This document shows positions 56,022-64,000 of a stretch of 64,000 nucleotides of DNA, piece after piece. The DNA comes from Acidobacterium sp. S8 (lineage in GTDB: Bacteria; Acidobacteriota; Terriglobia; Terriglobales; Acidobacteriaceae). A model generated the notes under the pieces. That model made no database searches. It worked only from the letters and a program-made list of their open reading frames with translations, and was not told where the DNA came from. Location of the stretch: NCBI RefSeq assembly GCF_009765985.1, contig NZ_LMUM01000026.1, positions 1 through 64,000 on the forward strand, written 5' to 3'. Both the position numbers and the translations under genes were made by a program. Numbering within the stretch: position 1 is the stretch's first letter; each line of letters opens with the position of its first letter.

Positions 56022-56057
56022 ATAGGGCTGCCCGCCAAGGCAGCCCTATTTTTTTTG
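56022..56057 (+). terminator. Intrinsic terminator of the OmpA gene
   Basis: ATAGGGCTGCC (56022-56032) pairs with GGCAGCCCTAT (56039-56049) and runs into eight T residues. Confidence 0.95.
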
Positions 56058-56111
56058 CTTTTGGCCAACTCGCAAAATCCTGCCGTTCTCTGTCATCATC
56101 TAACCGTACAT

Positions 56112-57005
56112 ATGCAAATCACATTTCTGGCTACCGGTCAGATGGGAACGGCCATCGCGTCTCATCTCATGAAGCAGGGCCATAAGCTCACTGTCTGGAA
56201 TCGCACGCAATCGAAGCTTCAGCCGCTTCTCGAAGAGGGGGCGACGGCTGCGCGGACTCCTGCTGAAGCGGTAAAACAGTGCGAAGTCGTCTTTTCCATG
56301 CCGATGGACGATGCGTCGCTGGAGGCCATTGTCTTCGGGGATCATGGGCTGCTTGATACTCTGCCTGCATCCGCGATTCATGTTTCGCTCAGCACCATCA
56401 GCGTGCAGCTCTCGCAAAAGTTGGCTGTAGAGCACTCGATACGTAAACAGAACTTCGTCGGGGCGCCGGTTTTTGGTCGTCCCAATATCGCTGCCGAAGG
56501 CAAGCTCTGGATTACTGCTGCGGGAAAGCAGGATGCCATCGAAAAAGTGCGTCCCCTGCTCGAATCTTTCAGCCGCGGGATCACCATTGTGGGCGATAAG
56601 CCGTACAAGGCGCACGCGCTCAAAATCGGCGGCAATTTTCTTATCACGGCCATGATCGCCGCGCTCAGCGAAGGATTTGTCTATGCCGAGTCGCAGAGCA
56701 TCGATCCAGCTCTTTATATTGAGGCGGTCAACGCAGCGCTCTTTCGGTCGCCATTTTATGAGGCTTACGCCAAGGTGATGCTGCACCCGCCAGAAACGCC
56801 CGGAGCGACTATTGCGCTCGGGCAAAAAGATACGCGCCTCTTCCGCGAGGCGGCAGCGGCTACGAATACGAGAACGCCGCTGGCCGACCACTTTCAGGAA
56901 ACGCTGCACGAGGCCGAAGAAGCCGGGCTACGCGACCACGACTGGGCTGCGGGATATTACCAGTTCGTGCGCAGTATTTCGCACATAACGCATAAATTAG
57001 GATGA
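56112..57005 (+). CDS. NAD(P)-dependent beta-hydroxyacid dehydrogenase family protein
   Basis: A 297-residue enzyme of the 3-hydroxyisobutyrate dehydrogenase/GlyR family. The Rossmann nucleotide-binding start is MQITFLATGQMGTAIASHLM, with TG-x-MG in place of the usual GxGxMG, and VWNRTQSK follows, the Arg favouring NADP. The catalytic lysine is K171 with N175 (ALKIGGNFLI). The C-terminal all-helical domain is complete. Substrate unknown; family members reduce or oxidise small beta-hydroxyacids or imines. The ATG at 56112 matches the family start; an upstream in-frame start at 56055 lies in the terminator region. The SDR gene follows four bases later, so the two form an operon. Confidence 0.9.
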   Translation: MQITFLATGQMGTAIASHLMKQGHKLTVWNRTQSKLQPLLEEGATAARTPAEAVKQCEVVFSMPMDDASLEAIVFGDHGLLDTLPASAIHVSLSTISVQLSQKLAVEHSIRKQNFVGAPVFGRPNIAAEGKLWITAAGKQDAIEKVRPLLESFSRGITIVGDKPYKAHALKIGGNFLITAMIAALSEGFVYAESQSIDPALYIEAVNAALFRSPFYEAYAKVMLHPPETPGATIALGQKDTRLFREAAAATNTRTPLADHFQETLHEAEEAGLRDHDWAAGYYQFVRSISHITHKLG

Positions 57006-57009
57006 CTGC

Positions 57010-57786
57010 ATGCAGAAATTGACCGGCAAAATCGCCTTTGTCACCGGAGCCAGCTCCGGCATCGGAGAAGCTACCGCCCACGCCTTCGCTGCCGAAGGCG
57101 CCCGCCTGTTACTCGCCGCCCGCAGAACCGATCGTTTTGCCGAGTTGACGTCCAAACTCAAAAAGGCTGGAGCCCAGGATGTGCATACATTCTCGCTGGA
57201 CGTTCGAGATGCAGCCCAGGTCGCCAGTGCCGTCGACAAACTCCCGGAAGCCTGGAAGGCTATCGATATTCTGGTGAATAACGCCGGATTGAGCCGCGGG
57301 CTCGACAAGGTGTACGAAGGCAAGCTGCAGGACTGGGACGAGATGATCGATACCAACGTCAAAGGACTGCTGTATGTCACTCGAGCCGTGGTTCCGGGTA
57401 TGGTGGCACGCGGAAGCGGCCATATCGTCAGCATGGGATCGACTGCCGGGGAGATGACCTATCCCGGCGGCGCTGTCTATTGCGGAAGCAAAGCGGCGGA
57501 ACACGCCATCAACGACGGCTTGCGCCAGGATCTGTTGGGCACGCCGGTGCGTGTTACCAGCATCGATCCCGGCATGGTGGAAACAGAATTCAGCAAGGTG
57601 CGTTTTCGCGGCGACAAGGAACGCGCCGCCAAGGTCTACCAGGGGCTGACCCCCCTGCAGGCGGCCGACGTCGCCGATGCGATTCTATGGGCAGTCACCA
57701 GACCGCCGCACGTAAACATTGCACGCGTTCTGCTGACCAGCATCGATCAGGCAAACTCGCTGCTCTTCAACCGCAAGCAAGCGTAA
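57010..57786 (+). CDS. Short-chain dehydrogenase/reductase (YdfG-like)
   Basis: A 258-residue classical SDR. TGASSGIG (residues 12-19) binds the dinucleotide, LVNNAG (88-93) is the structural motif, and the catalytic residues are S144, Y157 and K161 (YCGSK). AARRTDR after the second strand suggests NADP. The closest pattern is YdfG/3-hydroxy-acid or serine dehydrogenase (SIDPGMVETEFSKVRF). It lies four bases after the preceding dehydrogenase. Substrate unproven. The stop is convergent with the small gene at 57790. Confidence 0.92.
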   Translation: MQKLTGKIAFVTGASSGIGEATAHAFAAEGARLLLAARRTDRFAELTSKLKKAGAQDVHTFSLDVRDAAQVASAVDKLPEAWKAIDILVNNAGLSRGLDKVYEGKLQDWDEMIDTNVKGLLYVTRAVVPGMVARGSGHIVSMGSTAGEMTYPGGAVYCGSKAAEHAINDGLRQDLLGTPVRVTSIDPGMVETEFSKVRFRGDKERAAKVYQGLTPLQAADVADAILWAVTRPPHVNIARVLLTSIDQANSLLFNRKQA

Positions 57787-57789
57787 AAG

Positions 57790-58029
57790 CTACGATATCG
57801 AGGACAGGCGCGATTCAATATGCGCCAATGCCGCTTCGAGGGCAGCGCGACGGTGCGGACTTGAAGTACGCTCGTCCAGAATCCGCTCGCGCTGCAGTTC
57901 CAGTTCCTGAACCTGACGCTTCTGTGCGGCCTCTGCAGCCGCCTTCGGCCCCCCGTTCATTTGTTCTGGTTCTGCCTGCTTTTCTGCCACTTGCTCCTCC
58001 ACGGATTTACTCTCCCAACCTCTAGCCAT
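57790..58029 (-). CDS. Small charged protein, function unknown
   Basis: A 79-residue protein beginning MARGWESKSVEEQVAEKQAE, rich in Glu, Gln, Arg and Ala. The second half is predicted to be one long amphipathic helix (AAEAAQKRQVQELELQRERI), likely a coiled coil. No signal peptide or membrane segment. The start at 58029 is supported by AGGAG directly upstream; an in-frame ATG at 58119 has none. I recall similar short MARGWESK-type proteins in acidobacteria but no function. Confidence 0.7.
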   Translation of the reverse strand: MARGWESKSVEEQVAEKQAEPEQMNGGPKAAAEAAQKRQVQELELQRERILDERTSSPHRRAALEAALAHIESRLSSIS

Positions 58030-58486
58030 ACTCCTATGGTAACGCTTCCCGCGCGTATTCATGCTCCGAGACGTCGCATTTCGACGAGCGGATGGATTAC
58101 GAAGGTGGCAAAAGCGCATTTTTTGATGCGCGTTGTGCTGTTTGTTGAACCGAAATCGAGCAAAGTTTTGTGCAGATTGCTATTCTGCGTCCTAATCCCA
58201 ATTTGAATTCTATTCCTCATGCCGCATTCAGCCTGTTTCAAAAGGCTGCCAAAAGGGATTTAAAAACGTAGTTAACGTCGCTATTTTGCACCCTTCCTGT
58301 CCTGATTCGAACCTCTTTTCCGAAAATTTACCTGATAAGAACCGTATGACTTGCGGCAAAGACCTTATCAGCCGTTATCTCCGATCCGTATAAACGCGCT
58401 GGTTCTGAATAATTTCTGAGGTTCAGCTATCTCCTTACAAATGTTCGCGAAAGGAGAAGGGGGAACTCAGTTTTTGGAGGCAAGCG
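58030..58486. other. Divergent spacer before TonB receptor, no gene seen
   Basis: About 450 bases without a supported coding frame or RNA gene. The notable feature is an inverted repeat, CTGATAAG (58332-58339) and CTTATCAG (58364-58371), 24 bases apart, about 115 bases before the receptor start. Confidence 0.5.
58332..58371. promoter_or_regulatory. CTGATAAG/CTTATCAG inverted repeat, operator or hairpin candidate
   Basis: Perfect 8-base arms separated by 24 bases, upstream of a TonB receptor gene. CTGATAAG also occurs once (24956-24963) upstream of the TonB receptor at 25187, so it may mark a shared regulator. Confidence 0.3.
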
Positions 58487-61400
58487 TTGAAACGCAAACC
58501 AAGTTGGATAGGGTTTTTGGGGCTGCTCGTCATTCTGGCGTGCGGCATTCCAAGAGCAAAAGCACAATTAGCCGTGACCACCGCCACACTCAGCGGTACG
58601 GTCACCGACTCGACGGGGGCCGTAGTTCCCGGAGCGAACGTAAAACTTACAAGTAATGAGAAAGGGGTCGTCCGGACCTACTCGACCGACGCCAGCGGGG
58701 CCTATAGCTTTACCCAGGTACCGCCGGCCAACTACACCCTGGATGTTCAGGTCAACGGATTTAAGGCATACAGGCAGACCGGGCTTGTGCTGGATGCGGG
58801 GCAGTCGGCGAGCCAGAATGTGGCTCTGACGCTGGGGGCTGCGACCGAGCAGGTGGTCGTCAACGCTCAGGCATCGCTATTGAATACGGACAATGCCAAC
58901 CTTTCGGCAGACATTAACGGCAAAGAGGTGGTGGAGCTTCCGCTGAACCTTAGAAACGTCTATGGCCTCGCCACCCTCAATTCTTCGGTCAACAACACCT
59001 CGGAAGGCCAGATGCTTCTGGGCGGCGGCGGTCCGAGCAGCGACAATGCAGATCAGGATATCTCGTTCCTGAACTTTGCTGGCGGATTCTTTGGAACCTC
59101 GGCTTACCTGCTGGACGGAGCCTGGGACACAGATCCGGAGTGGGGCGCAGTGAATTACGTCCCTTCAGTGGATTCGGTTGGGGAATTCAAGGTCCAGAAC
59201 AACTCCTTTACCGCACAGTACGGATGGAGCACCGGCAACGTGGTGAACGTGGTCACCAAGTCGGGTACGAACAAGTTTCACGGTGATATTTACGAGTTCT
59301 ACCGCAACTCGGCGCTCGATGCGAACCTCTGGTTCAACAACTACAACAACCTGCAAAAGGAAGATTTCAGTCGTCACCAGGTGGGTGCTTCGGCGGGCGG
59401 ACCGCTCTATATTCCCGGGCTCTACAAGCAGAAAGAAAAAACTTTTATTTTCGGCCTGTATGAGCACCTGACGCTGGCTACCCCGGCAGTAAGTACCTTT
59501 ACGGTTCCGGACGCGAACTTCCTGGCTGGAAACTTCTCGGAGCTGCTTGGTTCGCAGGTAGGAACGGATGCCCTGGGGCGGCCCGTGTATGCGGGGTCTA
59601 TTTACGACCCGCGGAGCGCTCGCGCCATCACCGCGGGACAGGTGGATCCGAGTACAGGTCTAGTTGCACGTCAGACCGGCTATATCCGTGACCCGATTGC
59701 CAACAACACGATTAATGCAAACGGCATCGACCCGACTGCTGCCAAGCTGCTGGGCTATTATCCCAAGCCAACCGGCTTGGGGGTGGCGAACAATCTTGCG
59801 GCGACCGGTACCAACCCGGCGAACTCGGACGAATACCTGGTTCGCGTAGACCATAACATCAACCAAGCGTCTCGCTTCTACTTCCGTTATTCGTATAAGA
59901 AGGAGTTCAAGACCGGCACGCCCGCTTACTGGGGTTCGGCGAATCCGGCTGGGCCCGGCAACGATCGCCCGAACAATCGCTGGAACATGGTCGCTGGATA
60001 CAGCCAGGTTTTCAGCCCCACCTTCACTATGAATATCGCGGCAGGTGTGGAAGTGTGGCATGAGACATCGACGAACCAGTCTCGTGGTTTCAAGCCGTCG
60101 ACGATTGGATTGCCTTCGTATCTGGATGCAAATAGCCCAGAATTTCCCATCGTGAAAGTCGGAGGCGAATCACCGCTTGGTCCGCTTACGAATGAGACGG
60201 TGACGAACCACGGACCGATTGGCAGCGTCTCGCTGGATTTCATCAAGACGCTTTCACACAACACGCTGAACTTCGGCTTCATGTTCGTGGAGCAGGAGGA
60301 CGATCAGGCGAACTACTTTCAGTCGACCTTGCAATCGAACGGCAACTTTACTGGCGGTCCTGATCCGAACAATCCGGGAACCGCTACCGGAGTTGACGGC
60401 AAGCCGGTTTCGTTCAACAGCGGAAACGGCATGGCGCAGATGATGATGGGCGTGCTGGATGGGGCTACGGCGGGAACTACTTATAACCCGGCAGTGGCTG
60501 TCCACTACTTTGGTGGCTACATTCAGGATGACTGGAAGCCGCTTCCGCAGTTGACGTTGAACCTGGGTCTTCGCTATGAAATACAGACGGCGCCGACATA
60601 TCGGCATAATGTGGCTTCCGTCTTCAATCCGGATGTCACCAACCCCCTCAGCAGTGCTGTTGGTATGACATTGCCGGGCGCATTGCAATTTCTGTCTGAC
60701 GACCAGCGCGCGTCGTATGACACGAACACGGATAACTGGGCGCCTCGTTTTGGTTTCTCGTACCAGGCGAAACCGAATGTTGTGCTTCGTGGAGGATACG
60801 GCATCTTCTATCCGCCATCGATCTCGTGCTGCTTTGAGGCTAGCGCCTCTGGATTTGCAGCCCAGACAAACGCGCCGATTACGCTCGACACCATTCACCC
60901 CAACCCGGCCATGAGCATTACAAACCCCTGGCCGAATGGATTTGTTCCGATCACGGGCAACTCACTCGGCGAGATGCAGCAGGTAGGCGATTCCGTAAGC
61001 AGCAACTTCAGGAAGCGCGCGGCAGGCTACGTGCAGCAGTATCTTGTTGGCACGCAGTGGGCGATTACACCGGCCGATGTTCTCGACATTAACTATGTGG
61101 GCAACCATGGAGAGCATATGCTGGCTGCCAACCTTAACCATTCACAGCTGGACCCCAAGTATCTGCCGATGGGAACCGTGGCTCTGAATGCACTTGTTGC
61201 GAATCCGTTTTATGGTGCGATTGCGCCGGGAACGGGCGGCTGCAATCTGGGCAATGCCATGATTGCTCAGTCGCAGCTTCTTCAACCCTTTCCGCAGTAT
61301 TGCAACGTGACGGAGAACGGCGCGAATGTCGGCTTCTCAAACTACAACGCTTTGCAGGTGAACTATAACCATCGGTTTACCAAGGGTCTGACGGCGCTGG

Positions 61401-62098
61401 TGTCTTACACGTATTCGAAGTTTCTGGATAACGTAGAAGGCAACAACGCGTGGTCGTATTCCGGCAATCCGGGACCTGCGAATAATTACAATCTGGCTGC
61501 GGAGAAGAGCGTGGATGGCTCTGATATTCCTCACAGCCTCGTAGCAAGCTATGTCTATGACCTTCCGATTGGCCGCGGTAAGGCGATTGGATCGGGCATG
61601 GGCCGCGTGGCCGACGCAGTGATTGGCGGCTGGGAAGTTTCGCAGATCGTGACCTTCAAGCAGGGCATTCCGCTTGCGATCAGTGGTGCGAATATCTCGT
61701 CCTACGGCGGCAATCCGCGCCCGGATGTGGTGGCCGACACGCATGTGGATCACCAGAGCATTCATGAGTGGTTCAATACAGGCGCGTTCAAGTACGCTGA
61801 TTATGGAACCTTCGGAACCGCGCCTCGCTTCTTCTCCGATCTTCGTGGCCCGGGTTACCAGAACTGGGACACCTCAATCATGAAGAACTGGCAGTTCAAG
61901 GAATCGATGCGGGTGCAGTTCCGCGCGGAGATGTTCAACACCTTTAACCATGCGCAGTTCTATGCACCACAATTCGGCGGCGAGACCTATACAGGTTGCG
62001 ATCCGAATGCGGACCAGGGCTGCTCATCTACGCTGGGACAAATTACAAACTCCTTCCCCAGCCGCACGGTGCAGTTTGCAGGAAAGTTCTATTGGTGA
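58487..62098 (+). CDS. Oar-like TonB-dependent receptor, fourth copy
   Basis: A 1203-residue outer-membrane receptor. It has a signal peptide (MKRKPSWIGFLGLLVILACG, cleaved after AKAQ) and the Ig-like regulatory domain (LSGTVTDSTGAVVPGANVKL). The plug segments are STGNVVNVVTKSGTNKFHGD and AYLLDGAWDTDPEWG. The barrel ends FAGKFYW, with terminal aromatic Trp. PQLTLNLGLRYEIQ and VVLRGGYGIFYPP are typical. The start is a TTG at 58487 with TGGAGG six bases upstream. A TPR protein gene starts eight bases after the stop, suggesting a receptor/TPR transcription unit. Substrate unknown. Confidence 0.92.
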   Translation: MKRKPSWIGFLGLLVILACGIPRAKAQLAVTTATLSGTVTDSTGAVVPGANVKLTSNEKGVVRTYSTDASGAYSFTQVPPANYTLDVQVNGFKAYRQTGLVLDAGQSASQNVALTLGAATEQVVVNAQASLLNTDNANLSADINGKEVVELPLNLRNVYGLATLNSSVNNTSEGQMLLGGGGPSSDNADQDISFLNFAGGFFGTSAYLLDGAWDTDPEWGAVNYVPSVDSVGEFKVQNNSFTAQYGWSTGNVVNVVTKSGTNKFHGDIYEFYRNSALDANLWFNNYNNLQKEDFSRHQVGASAGGPLYIPGLYKQKEKTFIFGLYEHLTLATPAVSTFTVPDANFLAGNFSELLGSQVGTDALGRPVYAGSIYDPRSARAITAGQVDPSTGLVARQTGYIRDPIANNTINANGIDPTAAKLLGYYPKPTGLGVANNLAATGTNPANSDEYLVRVDHNINQASRFYFRYSYKKEFKTGTPAYWGSANPAGPGNDRPNNRWNMVAGYSQVFSPTFTMNIAAGVEVWHETSTNQSRGFKPSTIGLPSYLDANSPEFPIVKVGGESPLGPLTNETVTNHGPIGSVSLDFIKTLSHNTLNFGFMFVEQEDDQANYFQSTLQSNGNFTGGPDPNNPGTATGVDGKPVSFNSGNGMAQMMMGVLDGATAGTTYNPAVAVHYFGGYIQDDWKPLPQLTLNLGLRYEIQTAPTYRHNVASVFNPDVTNPLSSAVGMTLPGALQFLSDDQRASYDTNTDNWAPRFGFSYQAKPNVVLRGGYGIFYPPSISCCFEASASGFAAQTNAPITLDTIHPNPAMSITNPWPNGFVPITGNSLGEMQQVGDSVSSNFRKRAAGYVQQYLVGTQWAITPADVLDINYVGNHGEHMLAANLNHSQLDPKYLPMGTVALNALVANPFYGAIAPGTGGCNLGNAMIAQSQLLQPFPQYCNVTENGANVGFSNYNALQVNYNHRFTKGLTALVSYTYSKFLDNVEGNNAWSYSGNPGPANNYNLAAEKSVDGSDIPHSLVASYVYDLPIGRGKAIGSGMGRVADAVIGGWEVSQIVTFKQGIPLAISGANISSYGGNPRPDVVADTHVDHQSIHEWFNTGAFKYADYGTFGTAPRFFSDLRGPGYQNWDTSIMKNWQFKESMRVQFRAEMFNTFNHAQFYAPQFGGETYTGCDPNADQGCSSTLGQITNSFPSRTVQFAGKFYW

Positions 62099-62105
62099 TC
62101 GTTAC

Positions 62106-64000
62106 TTGAGAATTTTTTCTGTACTGTTGTCGCTGGTTTTGTTGGCCATCCCGCAATTTGGGATCGGCCAGCAGAGCCAGAACACCACGCTTGAGTCGCT
62201 GCTGGCCGAGGCGCAAAAAGCCCAGGCTGGCAGCGACTATGCGGCGGCAGCCAATGAATACAAGCAGGCAGTAAAGATTCGCCCCGATATTCCGGAGTTG
62301 TGGGCGAACCTCGGCCTGATGGAGCATGAAACCGGAGATTACCCGGAGGCGATCCGGAGCTTCCAGCAGGCGCGTAAACTCAAGCCCACTTTATATGTCC
62401 CGAATCTTTTTCTTGGCATCGATCTTGTGCACACGAAAAAGTCGAGTGAAGCGATCCCATATTTATTGACTGCCGAAAAGATGAATGAATCCGACTTGCA
62501 GCCGCATTTAACGCTGGGCCGCGCTTATTTCTCGTTACAGGAATATACGCTGGCGGCGCAGGAGTTTTCGCGTGCCGCGCAGCTCGATCCGAAGCAGGGA
62601 ACAGCATGGTTTTCTCTCGGGCTTGCACATCTGGACCAGGTGGAGAGCGATGCGCGCAAAATGTCGGCGCAAGGGCAGAATTCGCCATATACTAGGGCGC
62701 TCTATGCGGAATCGCTTGTGAGTCAGTCGCGATATAACGAAGCAGCCGGAGTCTTCAAAAATGTTTTTGCTGCCGGCTCGCATCCTCCGTGCGTACATAG
62801 CCAGTTGGGATTCGCTTATCTACGACAGCAAAATGTCTCTGGCGCCTTGGCTGAATTTGCGGCAGATAGCCAAGCGGAGCCAGGATGCGCGCTTGCGGTC
62901 CTGGGCGAGGCGCGTTCGCATGTGGATGCCGGAGAAGATAGCGAAGCGTTGATGCTTCTAACGCAACTGTGGACGCGAGATGCCGGATTTATCCGCGCCA
63001 ATGCGTCGCCGCTTGTTGATGGTTTGAGCTCGGAGCGCTCGGCGGCCTTTGCTCAATTCGTGGCACAGCAATATAACGATGGGGGACTTTCTGCCGATTT
63101 GTATGGGGCATTAACCGCAATCTTGAAGGGCGCTGCGCAAGCGGCGAATCACGAAAGTATTTCCAGCCAGAAGGGAAGTGCTTCGGCTGCGGCGCAGTTT
63201 GCGTCTGGTCAATACCGAGGGTGTGCTGATTCGACCGAACACTCTCTGACAACGAAAAACCAGAGTGATCTCCGTTTGCTGGCGGCTTGTTCCTACTTCA
63301 CGGGGGATTATGAGCAGGCTTCGCGCGCGGGAGCCGCTCTTAATTCGACCGAAGGGCTTTACTGGTCCGTCAAGGCAAATGAGCGGCTGGCGTTTCAGGC
63401 GCTCAACCAATATGAGCAGTTGGAGCCGAATTCGGCGCGAACGCATCTCTTGTTGGGCGACATTTATGTGCAGCGTGAGCGATATGATGACGCGCTGGGC
63501 GAATATCAGAAGGCGCTCGATCTCTCGCCTGACAATGCAGCGGCGTTGGAGGGGTTGACGTCGGCTTATCTTCGTAATGGCAATACTGTAAAGGCGGTCG
63601 AGACCGCGCAACTGGCGCTGGCACAGACGCCCAATGACCCGGAGATCAATCTCCTGATGGGCGAAGCGTTGGTTGCGCGTCATGAATTTGCTCAGGCCGA
63701 GCCTTTCCTGACGAAAGGCTTGCAGGCGAAACCGCAGATGCTTTCGCATGTGCATGCATTGCTGGGTAGGGTGTACGCTGAAACCGGCCGCACGCAGGAG
63801 GCGATCCGCGAGCTGAAGTTAGGGGTTTCCAGCGACGAGGACGGAAGCGTTTATTATCAGCTATCGCGACTCTATCGTGAGACTGGCGATAACGCTGAAG
63901 CAACAGCTGCGATAGAAAAGATGAAGGCTCTCCAGCAGAAGCGGCGGGAAAACGCCGTGATCGCATTTCACGACGCGCATCCGTCTACACTGGACGATAC
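62106..64000 (+). CDS. Exported tetratricopeptide-repeat protein, partial
   Basis: An open frame of more than 630 codons that runs off the right edge. The N-terminus has a signal peptide (RIFSVLLSLVLLAIPQFGIG, then QQ). At least eight TPR units follow in two clusters, for example YAAAANEYKQAVKIRPDIPE, YPEAIRSFQQARKLKPTLYV and YDDALGEYQKALDLSPDNAA. The TTG at 62106 is the only start candidate before the signal peptide and lacks a strong Shine-Dalgarno, so translation may be coupled to the receptor gene ending at 62098. TPR proteins of this kind scaffold protein complexes; the specific role is unknown. Confidence 0.85.
   Translation, partial: MRIFSVLLSLVLLAIPQFGIGQQSQNTTLESLLAEAQKAQAGSDYAAAANEYKQAVKIRPDIPELWANLGLMEHETGDYPEAIRSFQQARKLKPTLYVPNLFLGIDLVHTKKSSEAIPYLLTAEKMNESDLQPHLTLGRAYFSLQEYTLAAQEFSRAAQLDPKQGTAWFSLGLAHLDQVESDARKMSAQGQNSPYTRALYAESLVSQSRYNEAAGVFKNVFAAGSHPPCVHSQLGFAYLRQQNVSGALAEFAADSQAEPGCALAVLGEARSHVDAGEDSEALMLLTQLWTRDAGFIRANASPLVDGLSSERSAAFAQFVAQQYNDGGLSADLYGALTAILKGAAQAANHESISSQKGSASAAAQFASGQYRGCADSTEHSLTTKNQSDLRLLAACSYFTGDYEQASRAGAALNSTEGLYWSVKANERLAFQALNQYEQLEPNSARTHLLLGDIYVQRERYDDALGEYQKALDLSPDNAAALEGLTSAYLRNGNTVKAVETAQLALAQTPNDPEINLLMGEALVARHEFAQAEPFLTKGLQAKPQMLSHVHALLGRVYAETGRTQEAIRELKLGVSSDEDGSVYYQLSRLYRETGDNAEATAAIEKMKALQQKRRENAVIAFHDAHPSTLDD

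Overview
The window looks like a chromosomal segment of an acidobacterium (Acidobacteriota, probably Terriglobia/Acidobacteriaceae). This is inferred from gene content: four very large Oar-like TonB-dependent receptors with N-terminal carboxypeptidase-regulatory-like domains, tandem FG-GAP/ASPIC-UnbV proteins, many secreted peptidases, a protein pairing a winged-helix-like domain with a membrane helix, and several families of short dispersed palindromic repeats. No rRNA or tRNA gene, CRISPR array, integrase or transposase was seen.

Left part (1-11.2 kb) is amino-acid metabolism. A SAM-I riboswitch with a possible terminator precedes a threonine-synthase-like PLP enzyme that overlaps a gene for a ubiquitin-fold sulfur-carrier-like protein. 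That carrier has a cysteine-rich tail after its Gly-Gly. Next come an Lrp/AsnC regulator divergent from a tightly overlapping histidine-utilisation operon (hutH-hutU-hutG-hutI), and ilvA (biosynthetic threonine dehydratase with an ACT domain). Between hutI and ilvA there is what looks like a complete isoleucine attenuator: an Ile-rich leader peptide, an antiterminator segment and a strong terminator. A group II aromatic-amino-acid-type decarboxylase follows.

Middle part (11.2-38.6 kb) is mostly for the cell envelope and scavenging. It holds a LacI regulator divergent from a secreted clan GH-A glycosidase with a LacI-type operator between them, two tandem FG-GAP/ASPIC proteins, a frameshifted CgeB-like glycosyltransferase, and TonB receptors on both strands. 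A set of exported hydrolases follows (CocE/S15, M20, S9, nucleoside hydrolase), then a 2OG-Fe(II) oxygenase, a Tat-exported cupin, an M24 peptidase and dapD. Intergenic spacers carry three families of short palindromic repeats.

Right part (38.6-64 kb) mixes core functions (RNase J, UppP, FtsK) with accessory ones: a HipA-like kinase/DUF3037 pair, a DUF2339 membrane protein, a TonB receptor gene interrupted by one in-frame TGA, a NarL-type regulator whose phosphoacceptor Asp is replaced by Gly, an OmpA protein, two dehydrogenases, an intact TonB receptor and the start of a TPR protein that runs off the window.

The strongest candidates for under-described biology are the riboswitch/ThrC/sulfur-carrier operon and the ilvA attenuator. 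All assignments come from reading sequence and recognising motifs; no database search was run. Start codons were chosen from Shine-Dalgarno sites, signal peptides and overlaps.
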